Origin: Pseudoalteromonas distincta
GTDB taxonomy: Bacteria > Pseudomonadota > Gammaproteobacteria > Enterobacterales > Alteromonadaceae
Length of the DNA stretch: 64,000 bases
Direction of reading: 5' to 3'
Assembly (NCBI RefSeq): GCF_000814675.1
Contig: NZ_JWIG01000022.1
Location: 1 to 64,000 of the forward strand
Shown: positions 26,702 through 36,966 of the stretch, in pieces
How positions within the stretch are numbered: position 1 is the stretch's first letter
Layout of the letters: every line of letters starts with the position of its first letter
Notes under the pieces: model-generated
Databases searched by the model: none
What the model was told of the DNA's origin: nothing
The model's input: only the letters and a program-made list of their open reading frames with translations
Made by a program: the position numbers and the translations under genes

Positions 26702-28540
26702 ATGCGATCTATACTTGCTATAACACTATCAACACTTGCCCTAAGTGGCTGTGTGAGTGAAAGTAGTTATAACGGCAGTAATAAACCCGTCGTCGAAAAT
26801 AAAGTTAATAATACTGGTGCAGCACGAACACGAATTGCTTTAGCCCTACAGTATTTAAAAACGGGTAATAATTCTCAAGCCAAATACAATTTAGAACGTG
26901 CAGCAGCATTTGCTCCTGACCTACCTGAAGTACATTACTCTCTTGCTTATTACTACCAACAAGTGGGCGAAAACCCGCTAGCTGATAAAGCCTACCAAAA
27001 AGCACTTGAAATCAAGCCAGACGATCCTAACACCCTCAATAACTACGGTGTGTTTTTATGTGGTATTGATGAATACGATCGTGCAACTGATCAATTTTTA
27101 AAAGCGATTGAAGTACCAAGTTATATTCGCGTTGCCGAAAGCTACGAAAATTTAGCCTTATGTGCTATTGAATTTGATGATTTTGAAAATGCAGAAAGCT
27201 ACTTTCAACAGGCACTTAATCACAGCTCTCAGCGTACATCTACATTAATTAGCTTAGCCGCACTGTATTACGCAAAAAGTGACTTATACAAAGCCAGTGA
27301 ACTTTTAAAACGCTATGAAAGTACGGGCCGAGTATCTTCTCGCGCATTAATGCTTAGCTATCTTGTAAAAAACCGAATGGGCAGAATTGAAGAAGCTGAA
27401 AAAATTTCCAACACTATTTTGCAAACTTACTCTACCAGCAACGAAGCCTATGCGTTAAAAGAGAAAAGAACACGTTTTAATGAGTTTGAAATACTGCGAG
27501 AAAAATACCGTAAAGCGCAGTTAAAAGAACTAAAAAATGACGCAAGCGGCGCGCACGTTAGTTCAAAACCAAAAATAAAAGTTATTAGAAAGAAACGTTC
27601 GCCAGAGGACGGTTCAACAAGCTTGGTAACAAACAACGAGCAAAAAACAGATAAAAAGCTCGCAACAGCAAATAACCAAGATGTAAATCCAGTTATAGCA
27701 AGAGAAGAGCAAGCTCAAGCATTGCCAAATACGCTCAGTACGCAAGCCGACGAAGCAACCGTAATAGCAAAACAAGTAACGACCCAAAAAGAAGAGGCTC
27801 CTAAAGTCGTCGCACCAAGCAATCCTACCGATACATCGGCTGTTATGCTTGCACTTACTACTGAGCACGACTCTGCAGATTCTATAGTAGCAGCGCCTGA
27901 AAAAGCACAACCTGTTTTAGAACCTCAAAAAGAAGTTATAGCAACAAAACAAGCGGCTAAAGCCGATGACGAGGTAACAATAATCTCGTTTGGCGCACCT
28001 AAAACAGGCCAGTTTAATTCGCAGCAAACTAGTAACTACAGTAATTCTGCACCTGCAGTTACGAATCAAAAAAACAGTAGTGACGTGGTATTCTACGAAG
28101 CGACTAAAAATACAACCGTTTTTGAAAACAGCAACTATCAAAATAATGCTGATATTGAATTTAAAAGCTACGAAGCAGTGCAAAAAGCTGAGCTTCCAAT
28201 GCTTAATCCTAAAGTATCGCCTTTACGCGTGCCATTTCATGTAATTGCTGTTGGCGAAAACCTATTTAGCATTTCGGTGCGATACAATGTTAAACTACAA
28301 AAACTCCTGCAATGGAATGGTTTAAAAGAGTCGGATCGGGTAATGAATGGAAGTAAAATATACCTAAACGATCCTAATATTTATTACGAAATTAAAGCTG
28401 GTGATTCCCTTTACGATATAGCTACCCAGCGGCATGTATTAATTGATGAATTAATGCGATGGAATAAATTAAGTCCTGATATAGCATTAAAACCAGGGCA
28501 CAGACTTTTACTAGTGGATCCAGACTCATACACATTATGA
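26702..28540 (+). CDS. pilW: Type IV pilus biogenesis lipoprotein PilW/PilF with C-terminal LysM extension
   Basis: This 612-residue protein is more than twice the usual length (about 250). A lipoprotein signal (LALSGC, Cys17) is followed by TPR repeats (about residues 35-250) such as PEVHYSLAYYYQQVGENPLA, the part that acts as pilotin for secretin PilQ. A long low-complexity Lys/Glu/Thr/Gln linker (about 280-510) leads to two LysM-like repeats (FHVIAVGENLFSISVRYNV and YEIKAGDSLYDIATQRHVL). LysM binds peptidoglycan, so the protein may anchor the pilus machine to the wall. The stop overlaps the rodZ start by four bases. Confidence 0.88.
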   Translation: MRSILAITLSTLALSGCVSESSYNGSNKPVVENKVNNTGAARTRIALALQYLKTGNNSQAKYNLERAAAFAPDLPEVHYSLAYYYQQVGENPLADKAYQKALEIKPDDPNTLNNYGVFLCGIDEYDRATDQFLKAIEVPSYIRVAESYENLALCAIEFDDFENAESYFQQALNHSSQRTSTLISLAALYYAKSDLYKASELLKRYESTGRVSSRALMLSYLVKNRMGRIEEAEKISNTILQTYSTSNEAYALKEKRTRFNEFEILREKYRKAQLKELKNDASGAHVSSKPKIKVIRKKRSPEDGSTSLVTNNEQKTDKKLATANNQDVNPVIAREEQAQALPNTLSTQADEATVIAKQVTTQKEEAPKVVAPSNPTDTSAVMLALTTEHDSADSIVAAPEKAQPVLEPQKEVIATKQAAKADDEVTIISFGAPKTGQFNSQQTSNYSNSAPAVTNQKNSSDVVFYEATKNTTVFENSNYQNNADIEFKSYEAVQKAELPMLNPKVSPLRVPFHVIAVGENLFSISVRYNVKLQKLLQWNGLKESDRVMNGSKIYLNDPNIYYEIKAGDSLYDIATQRHVLIDELMRWNKLSPDIALKPGHRLLLVDPDSYTL

Positions 28541-29403
28541 ATGAAGAAAATACGCAAACACAGAGCGAACAGCCAACTGTAGGCCAAATACTAAAAAATC
28601 ATAGAGAGCAAGCAAACGTTAGCATCGCAACTATTGCTGCACCGTTAAAGCTGTCTGAACTTCAAATTAAACGCCTTGAAAATGATGAATTTGCGTTACT
28701 AGGCCCTATCACTTTTGTTAAAGGCTATATAAAAAATTATTGCCGTGAATTAAAAGTCGATAGCGCACCTATATTAGCAATGATGCCGGCCCCACCAGAG
28801 CCGACCAAGCCCGCTAATATGCAAAGCTTTTCGCGCCGAACAGAAAAAGAAGCAAGCGACAGCCGTTTAATGTTTTTTAGTTATTTAATTTTAGCGATTG
28901 TTATTGGCTCATCTGCTTTATGGTTTTGGCAAAACGCCACCCCCATTGAAGAGCAAACCAGTAAAATAAACGTTGCCAACTCAATAATGAGTGAACGACA
29001 AGCAGCTCAACCCAGTATTTTACAGCAACAGCAACAAGCCGAAATTAACGACGAATCACTATTAGAATCAAAAGATACGCTTGAAACATCAACAAGCTCA
29101 GAAGCCGTTACAGAAACGGCTCCTATTACATCTAACAACGAAAGCCAAGAAGATGCTAGCAGTACAATTGTTATGAACTTTAACGGCGAAAGTTGGGTTG
29201 AAATTTACGATGGCGAAGGCGAAAAAATAGCATTCGGCGTTAAAAAAGCAGGCTACATTATGACCGTAAGCGGAACGCCTCCTTTTTCAGTTGTGCTTGG
29301 TAAGCATGACGCTGTAGACATTACTTTAAACGGCGAACCTGTAGATGTTTCTGCATTTCCTAAAAACCGTTTAGCCAAATTTACATTACCACTAGCAGAG
29401 TAG
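28537..29403 (+). CDS. rodZ: Cell-shape protein RodZ
   Basis: The 288-residue protein has an N-terminal helix-turn-helix ([20 protein letters not shown], then [16 protein letters not shown]), one membrane helix at about residues 112-131, a Gln/Glu/Ser-rich periplasmic linker and a C-terminal DUF4115 beta domain ([20 protein letters not shown]). RodZ links MreB filaments to the cell-wall elongation machinery. Translation is coupled to pilW through an ATGA overlap, and ispG starts six bases downstream. Confidence 0.94.
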   Translation: MNEENTQTQSEQPTVGQILKNHREQANVSIATIAAPLKLSELQIKRLENDEFALLGPITFVKGYIKNYCRELKVDSAPILAMMPAPPEPTKPANMQSFSRRTEKEASDSRLMFFSYLILAIVIGSSALWFWQNATPIEEQTSKINVANSIMSERQAAQPSILQQQQQAEINDESLLESKDTLETSTSSEAVTETAPITSNNESQEDASSTIVMNFNGESWVEIYDGEGEKIAFGVKKAGYIMTVSGTPPFSVVLGKHDAVDITLNGEPVDVSAFPKNRLAKFTLPLAE

Positions 29404-29408
29404 TCGCT

Positions 29409-30527
29409 ATGTTTTCAGAATCTCCAATTAAACGCAGAAAATCCACCCGTATCAATGTAGGTAACGTCCCTATTGGTGACGGCGCCCCTATTGCTGTGCA
29501 ATCAATGACCAACACCGACACTATGGATGTTGATGCAACCGTTGCACAAATTAAGGCAATTCAAGATGCAGGTGCCGACATAGTGCGTGTATCAGTACCG
29601 ACTATGGACGCAGCTGAAGCGTTTAAAAGTATTAAAGAACAAGTGACTATTCCGCTAGTAGCCGATATTCACTTTGATTACCGTATAGCCTTAAAAGTGG
29701 CAAAGTACGGCGTAGATTGTCTGCGCATAAACCCAGGTAATATAGGTAGCGAAGAGCGTATCAGAGCTGTGGTCGATTCGGCTCGCGAGCATAACATACC
29801 TATTCGTATTGGTGTAAATGGCGGCTCACTTGAGCGCGACTTACAAGAAAAATATGGCGAGCCTACACCTGAAGCCTTATTAGAATCAGCAATGCGCCAT
29901 GTAGATATATTACGCCGCCTTGATTTTGACCAATTTAAAATATCGGTAAAAGCATCAGACGTATTTTTAGCGGTAGGCGCCTATCGCTTACTCGCTAAAG
30001 AAATAGACCAACCACTGCATTTGGGTATTACCGAAGCGGGCGGCATGCGATCTGGCTCGGTTAAATCAGCCGTAGGTTTAGGTATGCTACTTGCCGAAGG
30101 TATTGGCGATACACTGCGAGTGTCGCTTGCAGCTGACCCTGTTCAAGAAATTAAAGTAGGTTTTGATATTTTAAAATCGCTGCGCATACGTTCGCGCGGT
30201 ATTAACTTTATTGCCTGCCCAAGCTGTTCTCGTCAAGAATTTGATGTAGTAAGCACCATGAACCAGCTAGAAGAGCGCCTTGAAGATATTATTGAGCCTG
30301 TATCGGTTTCGGTAATTGGTTGTGTTGTAAACGGCCCGGGTGAAGCCCTTGTCAGTGATATTGGCCTTGCCGGTGCAAACCGTCGCTCAGGTTTATACAT
30401 TAATGGTGAGCGCCAAAAAGCACGTATTGACAACAACAATATTGTTGACCAGCTCGAAGGCTACGTGCGCGACTTTATTGCTCAAAAAGAGCAGCAAACA
30501 CCTATCGATATTAAAATAGTCGAATAA
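29409..30527 (+). CDS. ispG: 4-hydroxy-3-methylbut-2-en-1-yl diphosphate synthase
   Basis: The 372-residue protein is full length for the bacterial enzyme of the MEP isoprenoid pathway. Visible are [20 protein letters not shown] at the start, the TIM-barrel segment [19 protein letters not shown] (here [15 protein letters not shown]), and the iron-sulfur cysteines in CPSCSRQEF and [11 protein letters not shown]. It converts MEcPP to HMBPP using a [4Fe-4S] cluster. The gene is packed with rodZ. Confidence 0.97.
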   Translation: MFSESPIKRRKSTRINVGNVPIGDGAPIAVQSMTNTDTMDVDATVAQIKAIQDAGADIVRVSVPTMDAAEAFKSIKEQVTIPLVADIHFDYRIALKVAKYGVDCLRINPGNIGSEERIRAVVDSAREHNIPIRIGVNGGSLERDLQEKYGEPTPEALLESAMRHVDILRRLDFDQFKISVKASDVFLAVGAYRLLAKEIDQPLHLGITEAGGMRSGSVKSAVGLGMLLAEGIGDTLRVSLAADPVQEIKVGFDILKSLRIRSRGINFIACPSCSRQEFDVVSTMNQLEERLEDIIEPVSVSVIGCVVNGPGEALVSDIGLAGANRRSGLYINGERQKARIDNNNIVDQLEGYVRDFIAQKEQQTPIDIKIVE

Positions 30528-30663
30528 ATACCGTATAAAGCGCCAAACAGCGGTGTTTGGCGTTTACCTTTATGACCAGAACGCTATAATAGCGGGTCAA
30601 TTTTTAGCATTCTTGTTGTGTAAGCATTTTTTATTACACATAAACAGCATTTAGGATTTATCA

Positions 30664-31944
30664 GTGGCAAAACAAATTCAGGCAGTTCGCGGTATGAACG
30701 ATTGTCTGCCGGGCGATACACAAGTTTGGCAGAAAGTAGAAAGCATTTTACGCGAGACAGTAGCATCGTTCGGTTATCAAGAAATTCGTTTTCCTATTGT
30801 AGAATCAACCGACTTATTTAAACGCTCTATTGGTGAAGTTACCGATATAGTAGAAAAAGAAATGTACACCTTTGCCGATCGCAATGGCGACTTATTAACA
30901 CTTCGCCCAGAAGGCACCGCAGTATGCGTACGTGCTGGCAACCAAAATGGCTTACTATATAACCAAGAACAACGCCTTTGGTACATGGGTCCAATGTTTC
31001 GTCACGAACGTCCGCAAAAAGGTCGTTACCGTCAGTTTCACCAATTTGGTTTAGAAACATTTGGTATTGCCACAGCCGACATAGACGCAGAAGTTATTTT
31101 ATTAACAGCGCAACTATGGGAAGCCTTTGGTATTACTGACCACGTTCGTTTAGAGCTAAATTCTTTAGGCTCTAACGAAGCGCGTGCAGATTACCGTGAT
31201 GCGTTAGTAGCCTACCTTGAGCAACACATTGATGTGCTTGATGAAGACTCAAAACGTCGTATGTATTCAAACCCATTACGCGTACTTGATAGCAAAAACC
31301 CAGACGTACAAGCAATTTTAACTGATGCGCCTAAATTGTCTGAAAACTTAGACGCTGAATCAAAAGAACATTTTGAAAATTTATGTGAACGTTTAGACGC
31401 TGCTGGCGTCTCATATACGGTTAATGAAAAGTTAGTACGTGGTTTAGACTACTACAACCGTACCGTATTTGAATGGGTAACCGACAGCTTAGGCGCACAA
31501 GGCACAGTATGTGCTGGTGGTCGTTACGACGGCTTAGTTGAACAGCTTGGCGGCAAAGCAACCCCAGCAGTTGGTTTTGCAATGGGTCTAGAGCGCTTAG
31601 TGTTATTACTACAAGCGCTTGAGTGTGTAGGTGACATTCGTCGTAATGCTGATGTATATTTAGCAGCAATGGGCGACAAAGCAAGCATTCAAGCTCCTGC
31701 AATTGCAGCGCAACTACGTAAAGACGTACCGGGTTTACGCGTTATGGTGCATGCGGGCGGCGGCAACTTTAAAAAACAATTAAAACGTGCTGATAAAAGC
31801 GATGCACTTGTTGCAGTGATTATTGGTGAAGATGAATTAGAAAAAGGCGTTGTGACCATCAAGTATTTACGCGAGCGTAAAGAACAAGTCACATTAGAAT
31901 TAGAACAAGCTAAAGCGCTATTAGCTGAGCTTATTAACGGCTAA
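30664..31944 (+). CDS. hisS: Histidyl-tRNA synthetase
   Basis: The 426-residue class II synthetase starts at GTG (30664), because the next residues ([19 protein letters not shown]) match the family N-terminus. Motif 2 ([20 protein letters not shown]), the histidine-binding loop ([14 protein letters not shown]) and motif 3 ([15 protein letters not shown]) are present, followed by the C-terminal anticodon-binding domain. It charges tRNA-His. yfgM follows 19 bases later. Confidence 0.97.
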   Translation: MAKQIQAVRGMNDCLPGDTQVWQKVESILRETVASFGYQEIRFPIVESTDLFKRSIGEVTDIVEKEMYTFADRNGDLLTLRPEGTAVCVRAGNQNGLLYNQEQRLWYMGPMFRHERPQKGRYRQFHQFGLETFGIATADIDAEVILLTAQLWEAFGITDHVRLELNSLGSNEARADYRDALVAYLEQHIDVLDEDSKRRMYSNPLRVLDSKNPDVQAILTDAPKLSENLDAESKEHFENLCERLDAAGVSYTVNEKLVRGLDYYNRTVFEWVTDSLGAQGTVCAGGRYDGLVEQLGGKATPAVGFAMGLERLVLLLQALECVGDIRRNADVYLAAMGDKASIQAPAIAAQLRKDVPGLRVMVHAGGGNFKKQLKRADKSDALVAVIIGEDELEKGVVTIKYLRERKEQVTLELEQAKALLAELING

Positions 31945-31963
31945 GCGAACATTAGAGGTAAGA

Positions 31964-32584
31964 ATGGATATTTATTCAACAGAAGAACAACAAGCAGAAG
32001 CCATTAAACGCTTTTTCCGTGAAAACGGCATTTCACTTGCACTAGGCATACTTGTTGGCCTTGGTGGCTTATATGGCTGGAAAGCATATAACCAAAACCA
32101 AATTACTACCGCTGAAAAAGCATCAGATTCATATACAGCGCTTGTTGAAAGTGATGATGTATTATCTTCAGCTGATGCGTTTATTAGCGAAAATAAAGAT
32201 ACAAACTACGCAACACTTGCTGCATTTGTTGCTGCAAAAGACGCTGTAGAAGCAAAAAAATTAGATGTAGCAAGCGAAAAGCTAAGCTGGATAGTGTCTA
32301 ATACTGAAAATACAGAATTAAAAGCAATTGCGATTACACGTTTAGCGCGAATTCAAATTGCACAAACTAACTATGACGATGCATTAACTACATTAAATGC
32401 ACCATTACCTGAAGCATTCAATGCAAACGTTGCCGAGCTTAAAGGCGACATTTACACACAGCAAGGTAACAAAGATCAAGCACGTACTGCATACCAAGCA
32501 GCAATAGATGCGGGTGGATTAACAAGTAACCCACTATTACAAATTAAGTTAGATGACCTAGCAGTAACTAGCCCAGCGGCATAA
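31964..32584 (+). CDS. yfgM: YfgM-type periplasmic TPR protein, ancillary SecYEG subunit
   Basis: The 206-residue protein has a cytoplasmic N-terminus (STEEQQAEAIKRFFRENGIS), a single membrane helix at about residues 24-42 and a periplasmic TPR-like domain. Position between hisS and bamB, length and the N-terminal pattern match YfgM, which joins PpiD at the SecYEG translocon. AGAGGT lies just before the ATG. bamB follows ten bases after the stop, so the two are cotranscribed. Confidence 0.93.
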   Translation: MDIYSTEEQQAEAIKRFFRENGISLALGILVGLGGLYGWKAYNQNQITTAEKASDSYTALVESDDVLSSADAFISENKDTNYATLAAFVAAKDAVEAKKLDVASEKLSWIVSNTENTELKAIAITRLARIQIAQTNYDDALTTLNAPLPEAFNANVAELKGDIYTQQGNKDQARTAYQAAIDAGGLTSNPLLQIKLDDLAVTSPAA

Positions 32585-32594
32585 GGTTTTAGGC

Positions 32595-33773
32595 ATGAAA
32601 AAATTTACAACAGCAGCCCTTGCCCTATGTATGGCAACACTGATGGGTTGTTCATCAAGTGATGATGAAGATGAACTAGTACTTCCTGAAATTGTAAACC
32701 AATTTGAAACTGACGTTGTTTGGCAAGAATCTGTAGGTGATGGCGTAGAGCATTACTTTTCTCGTTTAACACCAGCTGTTTACAAAGATACTGTATATGT
32801 TGCTAGCCGCGAAGGCCAAGTAGAAGCGCTTTCGCTTACTAACGGCGATACCAAGTGGGAAACCGATGTACGCCAAGATTTATCGTTTTGGCCATGGGCT
32901 GACAACGGTAATGCAAAATTATCAGGTGGTATTTTGCAAGCCTATGGTAAAATTTATATAGGTTCTGAACACGGCTTTATTATTGCCTTAGATCGCGAAA
33001 CCGGTGAAGAAGTTTGGCGTAAGAATGTACCAGGCGAATCACTGTCTAAACCAACAGCAGGCGATGGCTTAATATTTGTAAATTTAGGCTCTGGTAAATT
33101 GTTAGCCCTTCACCCAGATACGGGCGAAGAGCGTTGGAGTTTTGAACAAGAAGTTCCACCACTAACATTACGCGGACAAAGCTCGCCAACTGTTGCTAAC
33201 GGTGGTGTATTAGTAGGCCTTGAAACAGGCAAGCTAAGCGTTTTAATTTCAGACAGTGGTTACTCAGCATGGAGCGCAGAAATTGCGGTTGCTAAAGGCG
33301 CATCAGAATTTGAACGCCTAGTTGACGTAGACACTCAACCACTTATTAGCGGTCCATACGCTTACGCTATAGCTTACAACGGCAACTTAGCTGCTGTAGA
33401 TATTCGCTCTGGCAACGTAGTGTGGAAACGTGAGTACAGCAGCTACCGCGAAATTGCGATGGATGCACAAACAATTTATTTAGTAGATAGCGATGGTGTT
33501 ATTTACGCATTAGATAAAAATTCAGGTATTGAACGTTGGAGCCAACCCGCTCTACGTGGTTGGTACCTAACAGGCCCTGCAGTTGCAGGTAGCCACTTAG
33601 CTTTAGGCGACCAAGAAGGTAACCTACATTGGCTAAATAAAGAAACTGGCGAGCTAGTATCTCGTGAAGACTTTGACAGCTCGGGCTTTTTTGTTGAGCC
33701 AGTTGTTGCCGACGATAAGCTAATTTTATACACCCGCGATGGTGAAGTTAGTATGGTAAAAATACCAAACTAA
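32595..33773 (+). CDS. bamB: Outer-membrane assembly lipoprotein BamB
   Basis: The 392-residue protein has a lipobox at MGCSSSDDED and an eight-bladed PQQ-type beta-propeller with repeats such as ALSLTNGDTKWETDV, ALDRETGEEVWRKNV and ALHPDTGEERWSFEQ. BamB is a lipoprotein of the BAM complex that assists beta-barrel insertion. The gene order yfgM-bamB-der is conserved. A terminator separates it from der. Confidence 0.96.
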   Translation: MKKFTTAALALCMATLMGCSSSDDEDELVLPEIVNQFETDVVWQESVGDGVEHYFSRLTPAVYKDTVYVASREGQVEALSLTNGDTKWETDVRQDLSFWPWADNGNAKLSGGILQAYGKIYIGSEHGFIIALDRETGEEVWRKNVPGESLSKPTAGDGLIFVNLGSGKLLALHPDTGEERWSFEQEVPPLTLRGQSSPTVANGGVLVGLETGKLSVLISDSGYSAWSAEIAVAKGASEFERLVDVDTQPLISGPYAYAIAYNGNLAAVDIRSGNVVWKREYSSYREIAMDAQTIYLVDSDGVIYALDKNSGIERWSQPALRGWYLTGPAVAGSHLALGDQEGNLHWLNKETGELVSREDFDSSGFFVEPVVADDKLILYTRDGEVSMVKIPN

Positions 33774-33818
33774 CTGACTGCTATTAGTATAACCTGCTAA
33801 TAGTTAATTGTTTTTTGT

Positions 33819-33843
33819 AAGGCTTCGCACTGCGAAGCCTTTT
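33819..33843 (+). terminator. Terminator between bamB and der
   Basis: AAGGCTTCGCA and TGCGAAGCCTT form a perfect 11-base stem followed by TTGTTGTTTTTT. Confidence 0.82.
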
Positions 33844-33866
33844 GTTGTTTTTTAAAGAGGTAGTTT

Positions 33867-35333
33867 ATGCTTCCCGTGATCGCTCTAGTTGGGCGACCCA
33901 ATGTGGGCAAGTCCACATTATTTAACCGTTTAACACGTACTCGTGATGCACTCGTAGCCGATTTTCCAGGTTTAACACGAGATAGAAAATATGGCCAAGC
34001 TAGTTACGATGGCTATGAATTTATCGTGGTAGACACGGGCGGTATTGATGGCTCAGAAGAAGGCATCGAAATCGAAATGGCAGATCAATCTCTGCTAGCC
34101 ATTGAAGAAGCCGACATTGTTCTGTTTTTAGTAGATGCTCGTGTAGGTATGACCGTAGCTGACCAAGCCATTGCTAATCACTTGCGTAAACAAGAGAAAA
34201 AGTGCTTTGTTGTTGCCAATAAAACCGATGGCATTGATGCAGATTCAAACTGTGCTGAATTTTACCAATTATCATTAGGTGAAATACATCACATTGCAGC
34301 TGCACATGGCCGTGGTATTACCCTATTACTTGAACAAACACTTCAGCCGCTTATTGCTGAACTAGCTGCTCAAGATGAAGAAGTAACAGGTGATGACGAA
34401 GAATTAATCGATCTTTACGAAGAAGGCGAAGGTGATGATACCGATCATCAAGCGTTTGCTGACAAACCTGTAAAGCTTGCTATTATTGGTCGCCCTAACG
34501 TTGGTAAGTCAACACTTACAAACCGTATATTGGGTGAAGATCGTGTAATTGTATATGATATGCCAGGTACAACGCGCGATTCTATTTATATTCCAATGAC
34601 GCGTAACGACAAAGAGTATGTGTTAATTGACACAGCCGGTGTTCGTAAGCGTAAAAAAGTAAGTGACGTAGTTGAAAAGTTCTCAGTAATTAAAACATTA
34701 CAAGCAATCGAAGATTGTAACGTGGTTTTACTTGTTGTGGATGCGCGCGATGGTATTTCTGATCAAGACTTAAGCTTATTAGGTTTTGCGCTTAACTCAG
34801 GTCGTTCGCTGGTTATTGCCGTTAATAAATGGGATGGCCTTGACGACTACGTTAAAGATCGTATTAAAACAGAGCTTGATCGCCGTTTAGGCTTTATTGA
34901 CTTTGCACGCTTACACTTTATATCTGCACTTCACGGTACAGGTGTTGGTCATTTATTTGAATCGGTTGATGAAGCGTACGAGTCAGCAACTAAGCGTATT
35001 AGCACCGCAATGCTTCGCCGTATTATGGATATGGCACAGGCCGATCACCAGCCGCCACTTGTTCGTGGTCGTCGTGTTAAGCTTAAATATGCGCATGCCG
35101 GTGGTTATAACCCGCCACGTATTGTAATTCATGGTAACCAAGTTCACGATTTACCAGATAGCTACAAACGCTACCTGATGAACTATTACCGTAAAGCACT
35201 TAAAATTATGGGCACCCCAATCAAAATTGAATTTAGAGAAGGTGATAACCCATTTGCAGGGCGTACGAATAAAGTAACGCTTTCGCAAAAACGTAAAATA
35301 CGTGCCTTTGCAAAAGAAAACCGTAATAAATAA
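33867..35333 (+). CDS. der: Ribosome-assembly GTPase Der (EngA)
   Basis: The 488-residue protein has the family's two tandem G domains. Domain 1 has [18 protein letters not shown] and NKTD; domain 2 starts near residue 205 with [19 protein letters not shown] and NKWD. An acidic linker ([20 protein letters not shown]) lies between, and a C-terminal KH-like domain follows ([14 protein letters not shown]). Der acts in 50S ribosomal subunit maturation. AAAGAGG precedes the ATG. Confidence 0.97.
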   Translation: MLPVIALVGRPNVGKSTLFNRLTRTRDALVADFPGLTRDRKYGQASYDGYEFIVVDTGGIDGSEEGIEIEMADQSLLAIEEADIVLFLVDARVGMTVADQAIANHLRKQEKKCFVVANKTDGIDADSNCAEFYQLSLGEIHHIAAAHGRGITLLLEQTLQPLIAELAAQDEEVTGDDEELIDLYEEGEGDDTDHQAFADKPVKLAIIGRPNVGKSTLTNRILGEDRVIVYDMPGTTRDSIYIPMTRNDKEYVLIDTAGVRKRKKVSDVVEKFSVIKTLQAIEDCNVVLLVVDARDGISDQDLSLLGFALNSGRSLVIAVNKWDGLDDYVKDRIKTELDRRLGFIDFARLHFISALHGTGVGHLFESVDEAYESATKRISTAMLRRIMDMAQADHQPPLVRGRRVKLKYAHAGGYNPPRIVIHGNQVHDLPDSYKRYLMNYYRKALKIMGTPIKIEFREGDNPFAGRTNKVTLSQKRKIRAFAKENRNK

Positions 35334-35360
35334 ACTGCATAAGCGTTAATCTATTACAGA

Positions 35361-35392
35361 AAAACGGCGTACTTTTTAGTACGCCGTTTTTT
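35361..35392 (+). terminator. der terminator
   Basis: AAAACGGCGTACT and AGTACGCCGTTTT make a 13-base perfect stem, ending in T residues. Confidence 0.93.
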
Positions 35393-35400
35393 ATGCTTTA

Positions 35401-35550
35401 TACCAATTAGCTTAATTAAGCGATCTATTTTGAGATTTGAAAAACGTGTTGCTAGCTAGGCAAAAAATTCGCTATTTAGTGGTTCAAAATGAGAATTTTT
35501 AACGCAGGGAGCGACATATTTAGCTCCGCAAAATGATTAAGTATTATTGC
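35401..35550. repeat. Candidate dispersed intergenic repeat
   Basis: This non-coding block opens with TACCAATTAGCTTAATTAAG and closes with TGATTAAGTATTATTGC, whose complements partly match (TTAAT/ATTAA-rich ends). It has an AT-rich centre (TTTGAGATTTGAAAAACG). It resembles a family of short intergenic repeats that I recall from Pseudoalteromonas genomes. Only one copy is in this window, so the call rests on memory and end symmetry. Confidence 0.35.
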
Positions 35551-35562
35551 AGATAAGTACGC

Positions 35563-36321
35563 TTATAATCCTTCATATTCAGCTTCCCTTGGTTTTAAAA
35601 TTTGCTTTCTACATTTAACCATACTCCAACAATCCGTTTCAGGTACGCCGTAATACCAGGCTCTAAATATCGGTTGATACTTTTCAATCACCCGTTGTTG
35701 CATACGTTTTGAAAAATGGGGTAAGTACATAGTTTTGATCACCGTAATGTGCCTTTTAATCGTCTTTCCTAAATTAAAGCGCGCTTGGCGATACCTTATG
35801 TCTGCTTTTTTATATTCCCTGCTATCAGGTGTAAAGTTTTGCATGTTTTGTTTAGGGCCAGTCGCCCAGCCAGCTACTTTATTCATTTGTTCAGCAAACG
35901 GCTTAACGGTAAACGTAATATGAATAGGGTCATCAGCATCGGTGGGCCCAAAACCTCGCGGAAATCCGCCTTGGTGATAATTAGGATGGGTAACCGTAAA
36001 CTCAATCGATGCATAGGCGTTGGGCTGTAATAAATCCAAACGCTCCCGTGGGAAGGTAATTGGCTCATTAGCATAGGCAGCTTTAAAATACTTATAACCA
36101 AAATCAATACCACAGCTACTATGACCACACGACTCTGAATAGGCCGACTTTATCAAAAAAGGCAATTCTGGCACTGAGCCATCTTCTGTTTCAATCGTCA
36201 CAACAATGGGCCCACGATAGCCATGTGCTTTATCAAATAAAAAATCACAGCCTGATGTCAAAAAACACGCCAGTAGCACACAGTAAAATTGCAGTGCAGT
36301 TTTACACTTATAATCCTTCAT
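35563..36321 (-). CDS. Lipoprotein of unknown function
   Basis: The 252-residue protein starts MKDYKCKTALQFYCVLLACF and has a lipobox LTSGC near residue 25. Several cysteine pairs (ESCGHSSCGI and, near the end, CWSMVKCRKQ) suggest disulfides in the periplasm. It ends KPREAEYEGL. Its first codons lie inside the last codons of a truncated duplicate immediately upstream that ends in the same ten residues, so this gene is the surviving copy of a tandem duplication. No family recognised. Confidence 0.75.
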   Translation of the reverse strand: MKDYKCKTALQFYCVLLACFLTSGCDFLFDKAHGYRGPIVVTIETEDGSVPELPFLIKSAYSESCGHSSCGIDFGYKYFKAAYANEPITFPRERLDLLQPNAYASIEFTVTHPNYHQGGFPRGFGPTDADDPIHITFTVKPFAEQMNKVAGWATGPKQNMQNFTPDSREYKKADIRYRQARFNLGKTIKRHITVIKTMYLPHFSKRMQQRVIEKYQPIFRAWYYGVPETDCWSMVKCRKQILKPREAEYEGL

Positions 36322-36420
36322 ATTCAGCTTCCCTTGGCTTTAAAATATGTTCTTGGCAAGTCATGCTTTTATTAGCAGCACTTGCGAGCTTAAAATTAAT
36401 GTAGCGTTCAAGACTACTTT
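36309..36420 (-). pseudogene. 3' remnant of a duplicate of the neighbouring lipoprotein gene
   Basis: The minus strand here reads MTCQEHILKPREAEYEGL and a stop. Its last ten residues and about 30 bases of DNA are nearly identical to the 3' end of the 35563-36321 gene. No start or upstream part of the copy remains. The neighbouring gene's ATG overlaps this remnant's stop region (GAATATGAAGGATTATAAG read in two frames). Confidence 0.8.
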
Positions 36421-36421
36421 A

Positions 36422-36925
36422 TTATTCAAAGTTAAGTAATGCTAATTGCACCAGCCGTTCAACTGTGGTGTCTTGAACATTTTTAGGCGCTTTGGGGTAA
36501 TACTTTGATTTTGGCGACTTAATAGTTATAAACCCATGATTGGTGGCCATTTCGTGGGCTAACAGCTTTCGCTCTCGGGGGGTTAAATGGTTTTCGTGTA
36601 TTTTTGCCAGCTCGCCGCTATCAAGCCATATGCCTGCACAACCTGGGCATTCGTCTATTTCAACCACTTTAAGCGGCGAAAAATACCGGCGCATCATCAC
36701 AATACTTAAACATTTAGGGCAATTTACTCGCGATGAGACTTCGCCCTCACCTTCGGTATAATTACTCAAATACTTAAGTAAAACCTGACCATGCTTTAAC
36801 TCCGGCGAGCTAAACTTAAAAATTTGGCTGTTATCAAAAAATACGCCGCCTTGCGCTGACGTAAAAACAGTAATGCCGCCAACAAGTAAAGGTTCAAGAG
36901 AGGTATTTGTACGTGGGCATAACAT
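36422..36925 (-). CDS. TFIIB-type zinc-ribbon protein
   Basis: The 167-residue protein carries the zf-TFIIB pattern twice in part: MLCPRTNTSLEPL at the N-terminus, and a full ribbon at about residues 69-105 (NCPKCLSIVMMRRY, then DECPGCAGIWLDSGELAKI). Proteins with CPxC...CPGCxGIWLDxGEL occur widely in bacteria with unknown function, probably metal-binding regulators or chaperones. It is followed on the same strand by the lipoprotein remnant and preceded by a DUF4202 gene. Confidence 0.85.
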   Translation of the reverse strand: MLCPRTNTSLEPLLVGGITVFTSAQGGVFFDNSQIFKFSSPELKHGQVLLKYLSNYTEGEGEVSSRVNCPKCLSIVMMRRYFSPLKVVEIDECPGCAGIWLDSGELAKIHENHLTPRERKLLAHEMATNHGFITIKSPKSKYYPKAPKNVQDTTVERLVQLALLNFE

Positions 36926-36966
36926 TCTAAAAATCCTTTTTATTTTAATACTTAACTTACACTACT

